From Verrucomicrobiota bacterium (lineage in GTDB: Bacteria; Chlamydiota; Chlamydiia; Chlamydiales; Rhabdochlamydiaceae), in NCBI GenBank assembly GCA_018240015.1, contig JAFEGJ010000005.1:124001-188000 (forward strand): 64,000 nucleotides of DNA, in the 5' to 3' direction. The notes beneath the pieces are model-generated. The model was not told the DNA's origin. It ran no database searches and was given only the letters and a program-made list of their open reading frames with translations. Shown here one piece after another: positions 17,128 through 26,304 of this stretch (position 1 is its first letter; each line of letters starts with the position of its first letter). The position numbers were made by a program, and so were the translations under genes.

Positions 17128-19272
17128 ATGGCATCCCTGCAGACCATGGGCCCTAAAGAAGGGTATACGTCTTGGCGGCTTCGATTCCTGCGCCCTGATA
17201 AATGGGGAAAAAGGATCGTTGTTGGTTTTCTTTTTTCAGTGATCTTGGCTTTTTTTCTTCACTACACGGATGTTTTTGTTGAAAACCTTGAGCTGAACTC
17301 CAAAGCAGAAAAGTATGTGCTTGCGCAGGTAGGTTTCGATTTTCCCGATAAAGAAGCGACACAGACGCTAAGGCAAGAAAGCTCTCGCGATGTGGGTAAA
17401 ATTTTTAGGCTGGGGGAAGAGCAGGTGCTAAAACGCGCCGCAGAAGTCGAAAATTCCCTCGTGACAGATGATCAATGGCGTACGGAAATGCCCCTTGCGA
17501 CCTTTGAAAAAATGTATATGGCAAAAGAGTCCATTGCTCAGTCTCTGCTGCGAGCTCGATTTGTCGATATGCGTACGCAGCAGAAGATGCAAGAAATCGG
17601 GTATTCAACCGAAGGCTGCCATATTTATGTTCCCCCTTCCGAGCATTTGACGATCTTGCCCCAGCAAACGTGGTATGACATCGTCACTCTCCAGGGCCCG
17701 GAAGTCGATTATGTCTTGCAACTGTATCGCAAAGCGGGAGCTTGGGAGATTAAAGAAGAGTTGGGTCTTGCTAATGCGATTCGAGAAGCTGTCAAAGACA
17801 GCATTCCTCTGAAAAAGACACATGTTGATCCTGGTGATCATATCATTGATCCAGGAGAAAAAGTGACTCCCCGCCATTTAGAAATGATGAAGGCTATGAA
17901 AAAAGTCATGGCCAAAAACATTGCGCAAATAACCCCGACAACAGTTGCCGGTAGTTTTTTCATGGCGATGATTTTTACTCTCATGAGCGTGATTTATTTC
18001 AAAGTTCAGCACCCTTCGATTTTGCGCTCTTTTCGTAAATTGACTCTACTTGCAACCATTGTGATACTGACACTCGCTGTTGCTAAGCTATCAGAATACT
18101 TCCTTATCAACAAATCAGGGCACTTCGCCGAGATGTGCCGTTATCCCATATTTGTTGTATTCGGTACATTGTTGATTTCTCTTCTGATGGGAAAAGAAAT
18201 AGCTCTCGTCTGTTCCTTTTTCTTATCTGTTGTTCTGTGCCTGACTCTGGCAATAGATGATGATGCGTTTCTTGTTATCAACGTGATTGCGGCTCTCATG
18301 GCAATCCTGAGTAGCAAAAAGATACGCAGACGCAAACAGATTTTCGAGCTGTGCGCGCGTATTTGGCTCACACTTATTCCCGTGATTATAGCTTTTAACC
18401 TCTATGAAGATAGTTTTGACGGTCTTCATCTCCTCACCGATCTTGCTACCACGTTTGTGTTTTTGACGGGAACCGGCCTTCTCGTCGTCGGACTTCTTCC
18501 TATTTTGGAATCGACGTTTGATATCGTCAACGATATGACTCTCATGGAATTTGCCGATCCTAATCACCCGCTGCTAAGGAGGCTCAGCCTCGACGCTCCA
18601 GGTACTTATCAGCACTCCCTTGTCGTTGGAGTGATCGCAGAAGCTGCCGCTCAAGCCATCGGTGCCAATGGACTATTTTGCCGCGTCGCAGCTCTTTACC
18701 ACGACGTTGGAAAATTAGTAAATCCTCATTATTTCATCGAAAATCAGGGCGAAGTTAATATCCATAACATCCTCACCCCTTTAGAGTCTGCTCAAGTGAT
18801 CATGGCCCATGTGACAGACGGCGTAGCCCTTGCTCAGCAGCACAAACTTCCCCAAAGTTTCATCGATATTATCCGTGAGCACCATGGAACGAGCCTGATT
18901 CTCTGCTTTTTCCATGCGCAAATACAGATAGGAGATACGCTCATCGAAGAAGGGGCTTTCCGTTACCGCGGTCCTAAACCTCATTCGAAAGAATCTGCTA
19001 TTTTGATGGTGGCAGATACGGTGGAAGCAGCATTTCGCTCGATGGAGCAGCCCGATGAGCAGACCACCATCGAACTCGTCGAACAACTCGTCACGGATAA
19101 AGTTCGTGATGGACAACTCGATGATTGTCAATTGACCTTTGAAGAGATCAAAAAGATCAAACAATCGATGGTCAAGATGCTCCTCGTCACAAGACACACC
19201 CGTGTGAAATATCCTGTCAGAAGAGACGTATTTGTATCGCGGATCGAAGAACTCTTCGTACAACGCATTTGA
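17128..19272 (+). CDS. 7TMR-HD family membrane phosphodiesterase (PgpH-like, probable c-di-AMP hydrolase)
   Basis: Protein of 714 residues with the PgpH layout: one N-terminal membrane helix (VGFLFSVILAFFLHYTDVFV), an extracytoplasmic 7TMR-HDED domain (about 50-270), seven closely packed helices (about 270-465), and a C-terminal HD domain with the metal pair in YHDVGKL (H525/D526) plus IREHHGT and MVADTVEAAFR. PgpH proteins hydrolyse cyclic di-AMP to pApA, and Chlamydiae are known to make c-di-AMP; the activity of this protein is inferred. It starts at an ATG 49 bp from the divergent dnaX start. Confidence 0.9.
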   Translation: MASLQTMGPKEGYTSWRLRFLRPDKWGKRIVVGFLFSVILAFFLHYTDVFVENLELNSKAEKYVLAQVGFDFPDKEATQTLRQESSRDVGKIFRLGEEQVLKRAAEVENSLVTDDQWRTEMPLATFEKMYMAKESIAQSLLRARFVDMRTQQKMQEIGYSTEGCHIYVPPSEHLTILPQQTWYDIVTLQGPEVDYVLQLYRKAGAWEIKEELGLANAIREAVKDSIPLKKTHVDPGDHIIDPGEKVTPRHLEMMKAMKKVMAKNIAQITPTTVAGSFFMAMIFTLMSVIYFKVQHPSILRSFRKLTLLATIVILTLAVAKLSEYFLINKSGHFAEMCRYPIFVVFGTLLISLLMGKEIALVCSFFLSVVLCLTLAIDDDAFLVINVIAALMAILSSKKIRRRKQIFELCARIWLTLIPVIIAFNLYEDSFDGLHLLTDLATTFVFLTGTGLLVVGLLPILESTFDIVNDMTLMEFADPNHPLLRRLSLDAPGTYQHSLVVGVIAEAAAQAIGANGLFCRVAALYHDVGKLVNPHYFIENQGEVNIHNILTPLESAQVIMAHVTDGVALAQQHKLPQSFIDIIREHHGTSLILCFFHAQIQIGDTLIEEGAFRYRGPKPHSKESAILMVADTVEAAFRSMEQPDEQTTIELVEQLVTDKVRDGQLDDCQLTFEEIKKIKQSMVKMLLVTRHTRVKYPVRRDVFVSRIEELFVQRI

Positions 19273-19348
19273 GCCGTCCTTTCACAACAAGAATTTGACA
19301 TTAAATTCAAATTTGACCGATGCTGGTTTTACTCAACCGGGAGGTGTT

Positions 19349-20602
19349 ATGAAAAAAGGTGCTCTTTGTCTCTTATTCATGCTTATATCTGTGGTGTATG
19401 CAGAATGGTTGCCGATCCAAACACTAGAGACTAGCCAAGAATGGCTTGCCATGCCGACCATTCAAATCGATGGAAAAGGAAATGCCATTGCGGTTTGGCA
19501 TAGAGATGAAAACAAAGGTGTTTGTGCTTGCATTTTTGATTCAGCCTCTCGGAAGTGGGGGAGTGTACTGCCCTTGTCCCAAGGGGATTCTACTAAAAAG
19601 AGGGTGAATGCTTCTGTTGAAATGGATTCTTCAGGAAATGCCCTCGTGGTATGGGATGGGGATTACATTGAGGCCGTCTATTTTAATAAAGCAACAAACC
19701 AGTGGTCAGAACCTAAGAAAATAGCTAAATCCGCAGAACATCGGGTTCCTAAAGTCGGATTTTTTCCCAACGGGAATGGAATGCTTGTGTGGTTTGAAGC
19801 AGAAAGTCGATCAATCCAGGCATCTCTATTTAATGCTTCAAATGCGATGTGGTCAAATCCAGTCAAAATAGCAGAAAAAGTCGTTCTTCCTGTTGCTCAC
19901 AATTTTGAGTTTAAAACAGATAAATGGGGCAATGCGTGTGCGGTATGGGCTGAAGGGGATAAAGATTTCCCTTCCGTAAAGGCAGCTTATTATTTTAAAG
20001 ATTCTAGCGCTTGGTCATCTGTTTTTGACGTTGTTCAAACTTCTGTCTACGGCTTAGGTATCTATTTCAAACCCAATGAAAATCCTGTCATCGTGTGGTC
20101 AAAAGGAGCCGCTGAGGAGGTTTTTGCTACGGAATTCCACTCTAAGACATTAAATAAGATTGAGAGAAACATTATTTCCTTTGGGCTGGGACCAAAAGTT
20201 GCTGCTAATGCATCGAGCTTAGCTGTAAGTTCAATTTTTGTAGACGTTCTTACATTCGAGGGAGGCGTCACTGTCCAAAAACATAATCAAAAATTCGACG
20301 AAGGCAACATGTTGCGACTAAAAGGATTTGTTTTTTTTCATAGTGTCGGAATGGATGATGCCGGAAACGTTATTGCTGCTTGGAATGAAAGAACAGATGA
20401 TTCCAATATCGAAAGATTTTCCTTCTATGATAGCGGGAAAAAGAACTGGTCAATTCCAAAAGAATTATCGCGATGTGCGAAAGATAGCCAAATGCTTGGT
20501 ATGACTTCTGTAGCTATGCATCCCAGTGGACATGGAGCCATTGTGTGGGATGATGCATTAGACGGAAATCATGTCATTAAAGCCGTCATCTATCGCCCGT
20601 GA
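19349..20602 (+). CDS. exported protein with GNA-x-x-VW repeats (beta-propeller-like)
   Basis: Protein of 417 residues with a clear signal peptide (MKKGALCLLFMLISVVYA|EW). The mature part has at least six copies of a 45-60 residue unit centred on D-x-x-GNA-x-x-VW: DGKGNAIAVWHRD, DSSGNALVVWDGD, PNGNGMLVWFEA, DKWGNACAVWAEG, DDAGNVIAAWNER and HPSGHGAIVWDDA, each followed by an aromatic strand ending in W (for example NQWSEP, AMWSNP). That periodicity suggests a six- or seven-bladed propeller. An upstream in-frame start would add 39 residues, but the ATG with GGGAGG just before it and the signal peptide fix this start. Function is unknown; periplasmic or secreted binding is inferred. Confidence 0.85.
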   Translation: MKKGALCLLFMLISVVYAEWLPIQTLETSQEWLAMPTIQIDGKGNAIAVWHRDENKGVCACIFDSASRKWGSVLPLSQGDSTKKRVNASVEMDSSGNALVVWDGDYIEAVYFNKATNQWSEPKKIAKSAEHRVPKVGFFPNGNGMLVWFEAESRSIQASLFNASNAMWSNPVKIAEKVVLPVAHNFEFKTDKWGNACAVWAEGDKDFPSVKAAYYFKDSSAWSSVFDVVQTSVYGLGIYFKPNENPVIVWSKGAAEEVFATEFHSKTLNKIERNIISFGLGPKVAANASSLAVSSIFVDVLTFEGGVTVQKHNQKFDEGNMLRLKGFVFFHSVGMDDAGNVIAAWNERTDDSNIERFSFYDSGKKNWSIPKELSRCAKDSQMLGMTSVAMHPSGHGAIVWDDALDGNHVIKAVIYRP

Positions 20603-20607
20603 CTAGA

Positions 20608-22272
20608 TCAGCCTTGAAGCTCTTTTTTTAGTGTGCTAAAGAAAGAGCTGAGTTTTGCATCGCATTCTTTGATGGCTTGATCAATCGAATCAAACTTTTC
20701 TTGCCGGACCGAAGCGTAAATTTTGAGCTTCGGTTCGGTCCCTGAAGGCCGAATGATGATCTTGCTCTTATCCGCTAGACGAAAAAGCAGCACATCCGAG
20801 CGGGGGAGTTTTTCGGGTGTGGGTTTGAGAAAATCTTCGCAAGAGATGACTTTTTGGCCGGCGATATTTTGTGGCACTGTGTCTCGCAACCGTTTCATTA
20901 AAGCTTTAATTTCCTCTGTCCCTGCTAGGCCAGGGGAAAAGTCCATCGAAAGCTGTTTTTCGCGGAAAAGCCCAAACCGTTTATAGATAGCATGCAAATA
21001 ATCGACGAGGGTTTGCCCCTTTTTCTTCAGCTGGTGGGCAATTTCGGCGATGAAACAGCCCGACACGATGCCGTCCTTGTCGCGGCTGTGGGTGCCCAGC
21101 AAATAGCCGTAGGATTCTTCAGCACCGAAAAGAAAGGTGTATTTTTCGGGGCCGATTTCCCACTCATGGATTTTCTCCCCTATATATTTAAATCCCGTGA
21201 GTACCTCAAAGCAGGCATAGTGATAGGCGGTCGCGATAATTTTCAAAAGCTCTGTGGTAACGATGGTTGTTACAAAGGCTCCCTTGTTTATGCTTGGGAG
21301 GGTTTCGCAGAGGAAGTAAGTGCAAATAGCGGCGATTTCATTGCCGCTTAAAATTACGGGCTTTCCGCCGTGCTGGGCAGCGATCGCGAGACGGTCAGCA
21401 TCGGGATCGGTAGCGAGCAAAATATCGGCGCCGCTTTTTTTCATTGTGTCAATACCCAGAGACAGGGTCTCAGGATACTCGGGATTAGGAAATTTAACCG
21501 TGGGAAAATCTCCATCTGCAGTGATTTGTTTCTCCACGAACACAACGTTTGAAAAACCCCATCTTTTAAGGGCTTCGGGCATCAGAGTGATACCGACGCC
21601 ATGGAGACTCGTGTAGGCAATTTTCAAGTCCGATGGTTCCTTAAAATGTCTTAGCTTTGTAATCGCATCTAAGTAAGCTTCATCTAAAGATGTGTCGAGG
21701 ATTTCGAAGTCGTCACTGCGAAGAACGACTTTTACAGCCTCCACTTCTGCCATGATGCCTTTATCGTGAGGGGAAACGACCTGGCCCCCATCGCTCCAAT
21801 AGACTTTGTAGCCGTTGTATTCCTTCGGGTTGTGCGATGCCGTGATCATCACCCCGGCTTGGGCCTTTTTGGCGCGTGTGGCAAAGGAGACAAACGGTGT
21901 GGGGCGGATTTCGGGGAGTAAAAAGGCGCGGACGCCATTTCCTGCTAGAACGCGGGCGGTTTCCTCTGCAAACTCTTTCGAATGGTGGCGACTGTCATAG
22001 CCGATGACGACGCCGGCTTTAGGATTCCCGTTTTTTTTGATGTAGCTAGCCAGTCCCTGCGTCGCCTTGGCAACCGTGTAAACATTCATCCGATTGGTGC
22101 CAACGCCCATGAGCCCTCGCAGGCCCCCTGTGCCAAACGAAAGATCAGTAAAAAAGGCATCGACTAAGGCTTCTGGATTGCTTCGAAGGAGATCCTGTAC
22201 TTCTTGTTTCGATTTTTCGTCGTAGGGTCCCTTGAGATAGGCATCGATATGAGCTTTAATTTCCGGCGTCAT
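20608..22272 (-). CDS. phosphoglucomutase/phosphomannomutase
   Basis: Alpha-D-phosphohexomutase of 554 residues interconverting hexose 1- and 6-phosphates. The four family sites are present: phosphoserine loop MITASHNPKEYNGYKVYW, metal loop ATDPDADRLA, sugar-binding GAEESYGYLLG, and phosphate-binding RPSGTEPKLKIY. Length and N-terminus (SFGTGGLRGLMGVG) resemble the Bacillus PgcA type. An in-frame start 117 nt upstream exists, but that stretch lies in the foldback element at 22.3 kb. The ATG used here has GAGGGA 5-10 nt before it, and that Shine-Dalgarno overlaps the element's outer arm. It may supply glycogen or cell-envelope sugar synthesis. Confidence 0.94.
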   Translation of the reverse strand: MTPEIKAHIDAYLKGPYDEKSKQEVQDLLRSNPEALVDAFFTDLSFGTGGLRGLMGVGTNRMNVYTVAKATQGLASYIKKNGNPKAGVVIGYDSRHHSKEFAEETARVLAGNGVRAFLLPEIRPTPFVSFATRAKKAQAGVMITASHNPKEYNGYKVYWSDGGQVVSPHDKGIMAEVEAVKVVLRSDDFEILDTSLDEAYLDAITKLRHFKEPSDLKIAYTSLHGVGITLMPEALKRWGFSNVVFVEKQITADGDFPTVKFPNPEYPETLSLGIDTMKKSGADILLATDPDADRLAIAAQHGGKPVILSGNEIAAICTYFLCETLPSINKGAFVTTIVTTELLKIIATAYHYACFEVLTGFKYIGEKIHEWEIGPEKYTFLFGAEESYGYLLGTHSRDKDGIVSGCFIAEIAHQLKKKGQTLVDYLHAIYKRFGLFREKQLSMDFSPGLAGTEEIKALMKRLRDTVPQNIAGQKVISCEDFLKPTPEKLPRSDVLLFRLADKSKIIIRPSGTEPKLKIYASVRQEKFDSIDQAIKECDAKLSSFFSTLKKELQG

Positions 22273-22280
22273 AGTTGTTC

Positions 22281-22441
22281 CCTCATTACTGGATAAAAAT
22301 TTTTTCATGGGTCTGGCTGCGGCAGTGCATAATTTATCCTCCTCCTCAGAAATAGCGCTTTCGGCTATTTCTGTCGTCGGTCGGATCAATTCTGCTTTGC
22401 CTCGCTCACCCCCAAGAAAAAATTTTTATCCAGTAATGAGG
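22281..22441. repeat. foldback element B between YkgJ-like gene and phosphohexomutase gene
   Basis: Imperfect palindrome of 161 nt. The outer arms CCTCATTACTGGATAAAAAT and its reverse complement at the other end match almost perfectly for 27 nt. The inner 92 nt (22315-22406) are less perfectly self-complementary, with the central turn AATAGCGCTTTCGGCTATT. That core matches the reverse complement of 41492-41583 at roughly 83 of 92 positions by eye, but the arms of the two copies are unrelated. One arm contains the last codons and stop of the YkgJ-like gene; the other holds the Shine-Dalgarno of the mutase gene. No T-tract follows. Confidence 0.85.
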
Positions 22442-22836
22442 TTTTCTTCAATCACTTTTAAAGAAATTGTGGGAGCGTCGGGATGGTCGATCCCTTCGCA
22501 TCTCTTTTTTTCTTCGGCCCAACTCTCAGGCGATTCTAAATTTTCTTCCCACCATGGATAGCGGCGGCATTGCTGGGGACGAGCGTTATAGATTTGGCAA
22601 TATTTTTTGTCTTTGAGGAAAACGCAATCATAGTTTTTGGGTCTTTCGCGCAGACTATAGCGGTCACCAACTTTACGTACGTAGAGACGCACGCATTCCT
22701 CAAGAGTGATTTTTAGTGCCTTCGCAATCTCCTCGACTTCTTCTGGGGTCACCCAAACATAACCGGGAGATCCCGTGCAACATTTTCCGCATCCGGTGCA
22801 CTGGAACTTAAGGCCTTTGGAATACCACTTTACCAT
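22426..22836 (-). CDS. YkgJ-type cysteine-cluster protein
   Basis: Protein of 136 residues with the cysteine pattern of the YkgJ/zinc-iron-chelating family: FQCTGCGKCCTGSPGYVWVT near the N-terminus, then DCVFL, YCQIYNARPQQCRRYPWW and a final C in KKRCEG. Members are thought to bind zinc or an iron-sulfur cluster; the exact role is unknown. The ATG overlaps the stop of the metallophosphoesterase gene (ATGGTAA). A GTG 33 nt upstream is an alternative start. The final residues (LITG) are encoded within the arm of a foldback element. Confidence 0.88.
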   Translation of the reverse strand: MVKWYSKGLKFQCTGCGKCCTGSPGYVWVTPEEVEEIAKALKITLEECVRLYVRKVGDRYSLRERPKNYDCVFLKDKKYCQIYNARPQQCRRYPWWEENLESPESWAEEKKRCEGIDHPDAPTISLKVIEENLITG

Positions 22837-23678
22837 TGCAAGGAGGTGCTCCGTTCTTTTTTCCAGCACTCGTCAAAACTGTAGACATCGATCACACATT
22901 TTTGATCTGTGATTTCGATTAAATTGCAGGTGGCTCTTTTTTTGGAGGAAGCCGTTCCCGAGTCAAGAAGAATGGGGAGGCCATCAGGACGAAGATCTGC
23001 GATGCAATGGCGATGTGTATGGCCGTGGAGGTAGAGTTTTACGTTGGGGTGTCTACGTAATAGTGTTTGCAGAGCTGAAGCCCTCTGAAGTTTTTTTCTA
23101 TCGTGATCCGGAGAAAACAAAGGGTAATGGGTCACCAAAATAATGCGGTCATTTTCAGGAATTTGCCTCAGGAGTCTTTCGAGGTGGGCCTCGGCGACAA
23201 TGGAAAAAAGGCCTTCCGAGGAAACGAGAGAGGTCGCAAGAGCTGTATCGAGAAGCACCATCCACCAACCGGTGGCCAGTTTTTGCGCGGCCACACCATG
23301 ATCTCTAAGGTTAAACTCTCCCTCGTATTGGGAAGGAAAATAGTTATAGAACCATTTCTCTCGGTAGGCTTTTCGTGTGTAGTGATCGTGGTTGCCGGGC
23401 ACGGCAAAAGTCTGGATGCCGGTCTTTTCGATAAATTTCTTTCCCATCTCAAACTCTTGATGACGCGACGTCGACGAAATATCTCCGCAGACAACCAAAC
23501 GGTGGATTCCTTTTTCTTTGAGTAAAGGAATCAAATCGTCCAGTCTCTCGCTTAAAAACTGTCTTTGGCGAAAGAAAAGCAGGTTAAAATTTCCGAGCCA
23601 TTGCTTCGAAAGAAATTGTTGGGGATTCCAAGATGCGTGTGCGAAATGCAGATCCGAGATTTGGGCAAAACGTATCAT
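22830..23678 (-). CDS. calcineurin-like metallophosphoesterase
   Basis: Predicted two-metal phosphoesterase of 282 residues. The five signature blocks are present in order: D-x-H in QISDLHFAH, GD in LVVCGDISS, GNHD in FAVPGNHDHY, H in ILVTHYPLF and GHTH in LYLHGHTHRH. The substrate is unknown; the family includes cNMP phosphodiesterases, UDP-diacylglucosamine hydrolases and nucleases. It overlaps the basic protein gene upstream by 4 nt (ATGA) and the YkgJ-like gene downstream by 7 nt, so the three form one operon. Confidence 0.92.
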   Translation of the reverse strand: MIRFAQISDLHFAHASWNPQQFLSKQWLGNFNLLFFRQRQFLSERLDDLIPLLKEKGIHRLVVCGDISSTSRHQEFEMGKKFIEKTGIQTFAVPGNHDHYTRKAYREKWFYNYFPSQYEGEFNLRDHGVAAQKLATGWWMVLLDTALATSLVSSEGLFSIVAEAHLERLLRQIPENDRIILVTHYPLFSPDHDRKKLQRASALQTLLRRHPNVKLYLHGHTHRHCIADLRPDGLPILLDSGTASSKKRATCNLIEITDQKCVIDVYSFDECWKKERSTSLQW

Positions 23679-24058
23679 CGTCTCTTTTTCGACAGCTTGC
23701 GCGACAAGGATTTGTTTTGGTCGAGCGTCTGTTTTTGGAGGGTTTTTGACCAGCGGATACCTTCCACATGGACAAAGTGGGAAGCCGCGGGTTGCTCGCG
23801 CTCTTCATCGACGCGGCCGGGGGTTGTTCTTTTAGAGACTTTTTTTGTTTTTTGTTTTTTAACTTGTATAGTTTTTTGTATGGATGCTAAGGCTTCTAAA
23901 CCTTTTTTCTTCTTGCGAGGGCGAAATGTAGACAAGAGATCCTCGGGCTTGATATCCTCACTAGTAAGACGAGCGTCTACTTGATTGGCAGCACTGCGGA
24001 GTGCTTTGCGCATTTTTTTGCGGAGTTGTGCGGTCATAGGACGTTTAGAGCGATTCAT
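23675..24058 (-). CDS. small highly basic protein
   Basis: Protein of 127 residues, very rich in Lys and Arg. The N-terminus reads MNRSKRPMTAQLRKKMRKAL, a cluster RPRKKKKG lies mid-protein, then QVKKQKTKKVSKRTTPGR and a C-terminus LSRKLSKKRR. No fold or family is recognised. The charge suggests nucleic-acid binding, as in chlamydial histone-like proteins or ribosome-associated factors, but the Ala/Pro/Lys repeats of Hc1/Hc2 are not present. It overlaps the phosphoesterase gene by 4 nt and diverges from the SulP gene over 32 bp. Confidence 0.72.
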   Translation of the reverse strand: MNRSKRPMTAQLRKKMRKALRSAANQVDARLTSEDIKPEDLLSTFRPRKKKKGLEALASIQKTIQVKKQKTKKVSKRTTPGRVDEEREQPAASHFVHVEGIRWSKTLQKQTLDQNKSLSRKLSKKRR

Positions 24059-24090
24059 ATAAATAACCTCATTTTTTACATATTGTACGT

Positions 24091-25671
24091 ATGTTATTTA
24101 AAAAATACCAGGAATTCATCCCAAAATCGTACTTGCTCCTTCGCAAGTACCAAAAGGAGTTTTTTAAAAAAGATCTCCTCGCGGGCATTACGGTCGGGCT
24201 TGTGTCAGTCCCTCTCGCCATGGCTCTTGCCATCGCATCAGGGGTAGACCCTGAAAGGGGTCTTTTTACTGCCATCATAGGAGGTTTTTTAGTCGCTCTT
24301 TTAGGAGGCAGCCGCGTCCAGATATCGGGGCCAACCGGCGCCTTCGTCGTGGTCGTCTATGCCACGGTTCAGCGGCATGGGTATGAAGGTCTAGTGCTTG
24401 CGACTTTTTTAGCCGCTCTCATGCTCATTGCGATGGGGCTTTTTCGGCTAGGCTCTTTGATTAAATTTATTCCTATACCTTTAACTACGGGATTTACGGC
24501 GGGTATCGGCGTTGTCTTGTTTTCTTCGCAGATTAAAGACTTTTTTGGTCTTCAAACAGGCTTGGTTCCAGCCGATTTTATCCCCAAATGGAAAGTCTAT
24601 TTTTCTGCTATGCCCTCCCTTGATCCGTTAACATTGTTTTTTGGTTTAGGGGTGCTTCTTTTCATTGTGTTTTTACGCCGGTTTTTTCCTTCGTTTCCTT
24701 GGGCAATCGGTACTATCATCCTGGCAACCTTAGCCGCCTCCTTTTTGAAGCTCCCAATAGAGACCATTGCTTCTCGCTTCGGGGAGATTCCGCGGACTCT
24801 TCCATCGCCTAGTTTTTCACTCGATTGGAGTCGGATATTCGATGTGTTTCCTGACGCGGTCACCATCGCTCTCCTCGCTGCCATTGAATCGCTTCTATGC
24901 GCCGTGATCGCCGATGGAATGATGGGAACGCGCCATAAATCAAACTGCGAACTCGTCGCGCAAGGAATCGGAAATCTCGGGTCGATGGCCTTTGGCGGCA
25001 TCCCCGTAACGGCGGCCATCGCTCGCACGGCCACCAATGTAAAATCGGGCGCTCAAACACCTCTCGCTGGCATGATCCACGCGGTGACAGTGTTTCTTGT
25101 GATTTTGCTGTTCGCACCTTTCGTCGGCGCCATTCCTTTAGCTGCCATGGCGGCTATTTTAATGGTCGTGGCCTGGAATATGAGTCACTTCCCTTTCTTT
25201 TTCCATCTCCTCAAAGCTCCGAAAGGCGATGTTGCGATCTTGCTCACTTCATTCTTTCTCACCGTTCTCGTCGATATTACCGTAGCCGTCGAAGTGGGAA
25301 TGATCCTCGCCGCATTTTTCTTCTTAAAGCGCATGAGCGAAAACAGACAACAACTCATCAACTCTCATCGTGATACCGAGAAAGGCATCGAAGTGATCGA
25401 GATGAGGGGCCCCCTTTTCTTCGGTGTCGCTGATAAACTCAAGGATGCATTTCAAAGCCTTCCTCATAGACCCAAATTTTTTGTTCTTAAAATGGAGCAT
25501 GTCTCTATCCTCGATGCGACAGGACTGCATGTGCTTCGAGAGCTCGAACAAAAATGCCTCAAAGAAGAAGCTCGGCTTCTTCTTACGGAAGTGCAAGAAG
25601 AGCCTGCCAAACTTTTACATGACTTTGGACTCGGACATTTGATCCAAAGAAAAGAGGACTCATTACCTTGA
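24091..25671 (+). CDS. SulP (SLC26) family anion transporter with STAS domain
   Basis: Inner-membrane transporter of 526 residues. The signature LLAGITVGLVSVPLAMALAI (about 29-48) opens a region of about 11-12 membrane helices, with VQISGPTGAFVVVVYATV and the NCELVAQGIGNLGS motif also conserved. The C-terminal STAS domain (about 425-520) reads GPLFFGVADKLKDAF, VLKMEHVSILDATGLHVL, with the Asp-Ala-Thr-Gly loop. Members carry sulfate, bicarbonate or dicarboxylates; the substrate is not predictable here. The gene stands alone and diverges from the basic protein gene. Confidence 0.94.
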   Translation: MLFKKYQEFIPKSYLLLRKYQKEFFKKDLLAGITVGLVSVPLAMALAIASGVDPERGLFTAIIGGFLVALLGGSRVQISGPTGAFVVVVYATVQRHGYEGLVLATFLAALMLIAMGLFRLGSLIKFIPIPLTTGFTAGIGVVLFSSQIKDFFGLQTGLVPADFIPKWKVYFSAMPSLDPLTLFFGLGVLLFIVFLRRFFPSFPWAIGTIILATLAASFLKLPIETIASRFGEIPRTLPSPSFSLDWSRIFDVFPDAVTIALLAAIESLLCAVIADGMMGTRHKSNCELVAQGIGNLGSMAFGGIPVTAAIARTATNVKSGAQTPLAGMIHAVTVFLVILLFAPFVGAIPLAAMAAILMVVAWNMSHFPFFFHLLKAPKGDVAILLTSFFLTVLVDITVAVEVGMILAAFFFLKRMSENRQQLINSHRDTEKGIEVIEMRGPLFFGVADKLKDAFQSLPHRPKFFVLKMEHVSILDATGLHVLRELEQKCLKEEARLLLTEVQEEPAKLLHDFGLGHLIQRKEDSLP

Positions 25672-25695
25672 TTAAAAAATTAGAAGAATTTGGGT

Positions 25696-26304
25696 TTAGA
25701 CCTTAGCTGTTAAACTTGAGAGCTTTTTTAATAGGCTGTTGTCCGAAGAAAGTAGTTCCTTCATCGGCAGATCTTTTTCCAACTGATTTTTTTTGTAATA
25801 TTGCATCGCTGATTCAACATATTCGATGCCGCGGATGGGCAGAGAATTTTTCAGCATTTCTTGGATCCATAAGGCGCCCTCTACTACAGTTTCAACGATG
25901 CGATCACTGAGAGATTCGACGAAAGGATGCACCCAATTCTCCACAGATGCACCTAAAATGGTTGTGCGACTTTTGACGTAATGAGAATCCCTTGGAGCCC
26001 ACGTGACTACGGGTATGCGGTTCAGTTTGGCCCACATCATTTCGGCACCAACACCAAGGCCCCTACGATCGCGGGCATCCACGAAAACAACATCGCTGGT
26101 AAATACTTGCATCATATCGCGTCCAAAAACGGATCTTTGATCGGATAGGTCATCGGTGCGGAACGCGGGGTTTAAAAAAGTGACCTGGAGAGGTTTTAAG
26201 GAATGAGTAATTTCGGTCATTTCAACCTCGGTCCAATAGGTATCATCCGATTTTTCGTGCGCTTTTTTTATGCTTCCAGCGAGATAAATGGCGACACTAT
26301 TCAT
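25696..26304 (-). CDS. nucleoside 2-deoxyribosyltransferase-like protein
   Basis: Protein of 202 residues. The N-terminal half resembles nucleoside 2-deoxyribosyltransferases or their nucleoside-hydrolase relatives: IYLAGSIKK at residues 5-13, a strand leading to FLNPAF, and the acidic/Gly segment VVFVDARDRRGLGVGAEMMW that would hold the catalytic Glu. The C-terminal 70 residues are helical with no match I recognise. Its ATG overlaps the groEL-paralog stop (ATGA), so the two are translationally coupled. A role in nucleoside salvage or sanitation is inferred from fold only. Confidence 0.7.
   Translation of the reverse strand: MNSVAIYLAGSIKKAHEKSDDTYWTEVEMTEITHSLKPLQVTFLNPAFRTDDLSDQRSVFGRDMMQVFTSDVVFVDARDRRGLGVGAEMMWAKLNRIPVVTWAPRDSHYVKSRTTILGASVENWVHPFVESLSDRIVETVVEGALWIQEMLKNSLPIRGIEYVESAMQYYKKNQLEKDLPMKELLSSDNSLLKKLSSLTAKV

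Noticed and set aside
20605-20640. Terminator hairpin with T-run between the repeat protein and the mutase gene
   Set aside because: The stem is only 3-4 bp and the T-run is part of the mutase coding sequence.
22273-22389. 39-residue extension of the phosphohexomutase
   Set aside because: It is encoded by the foldback element, and the chosen ATG has a Shine-Dalgarno.
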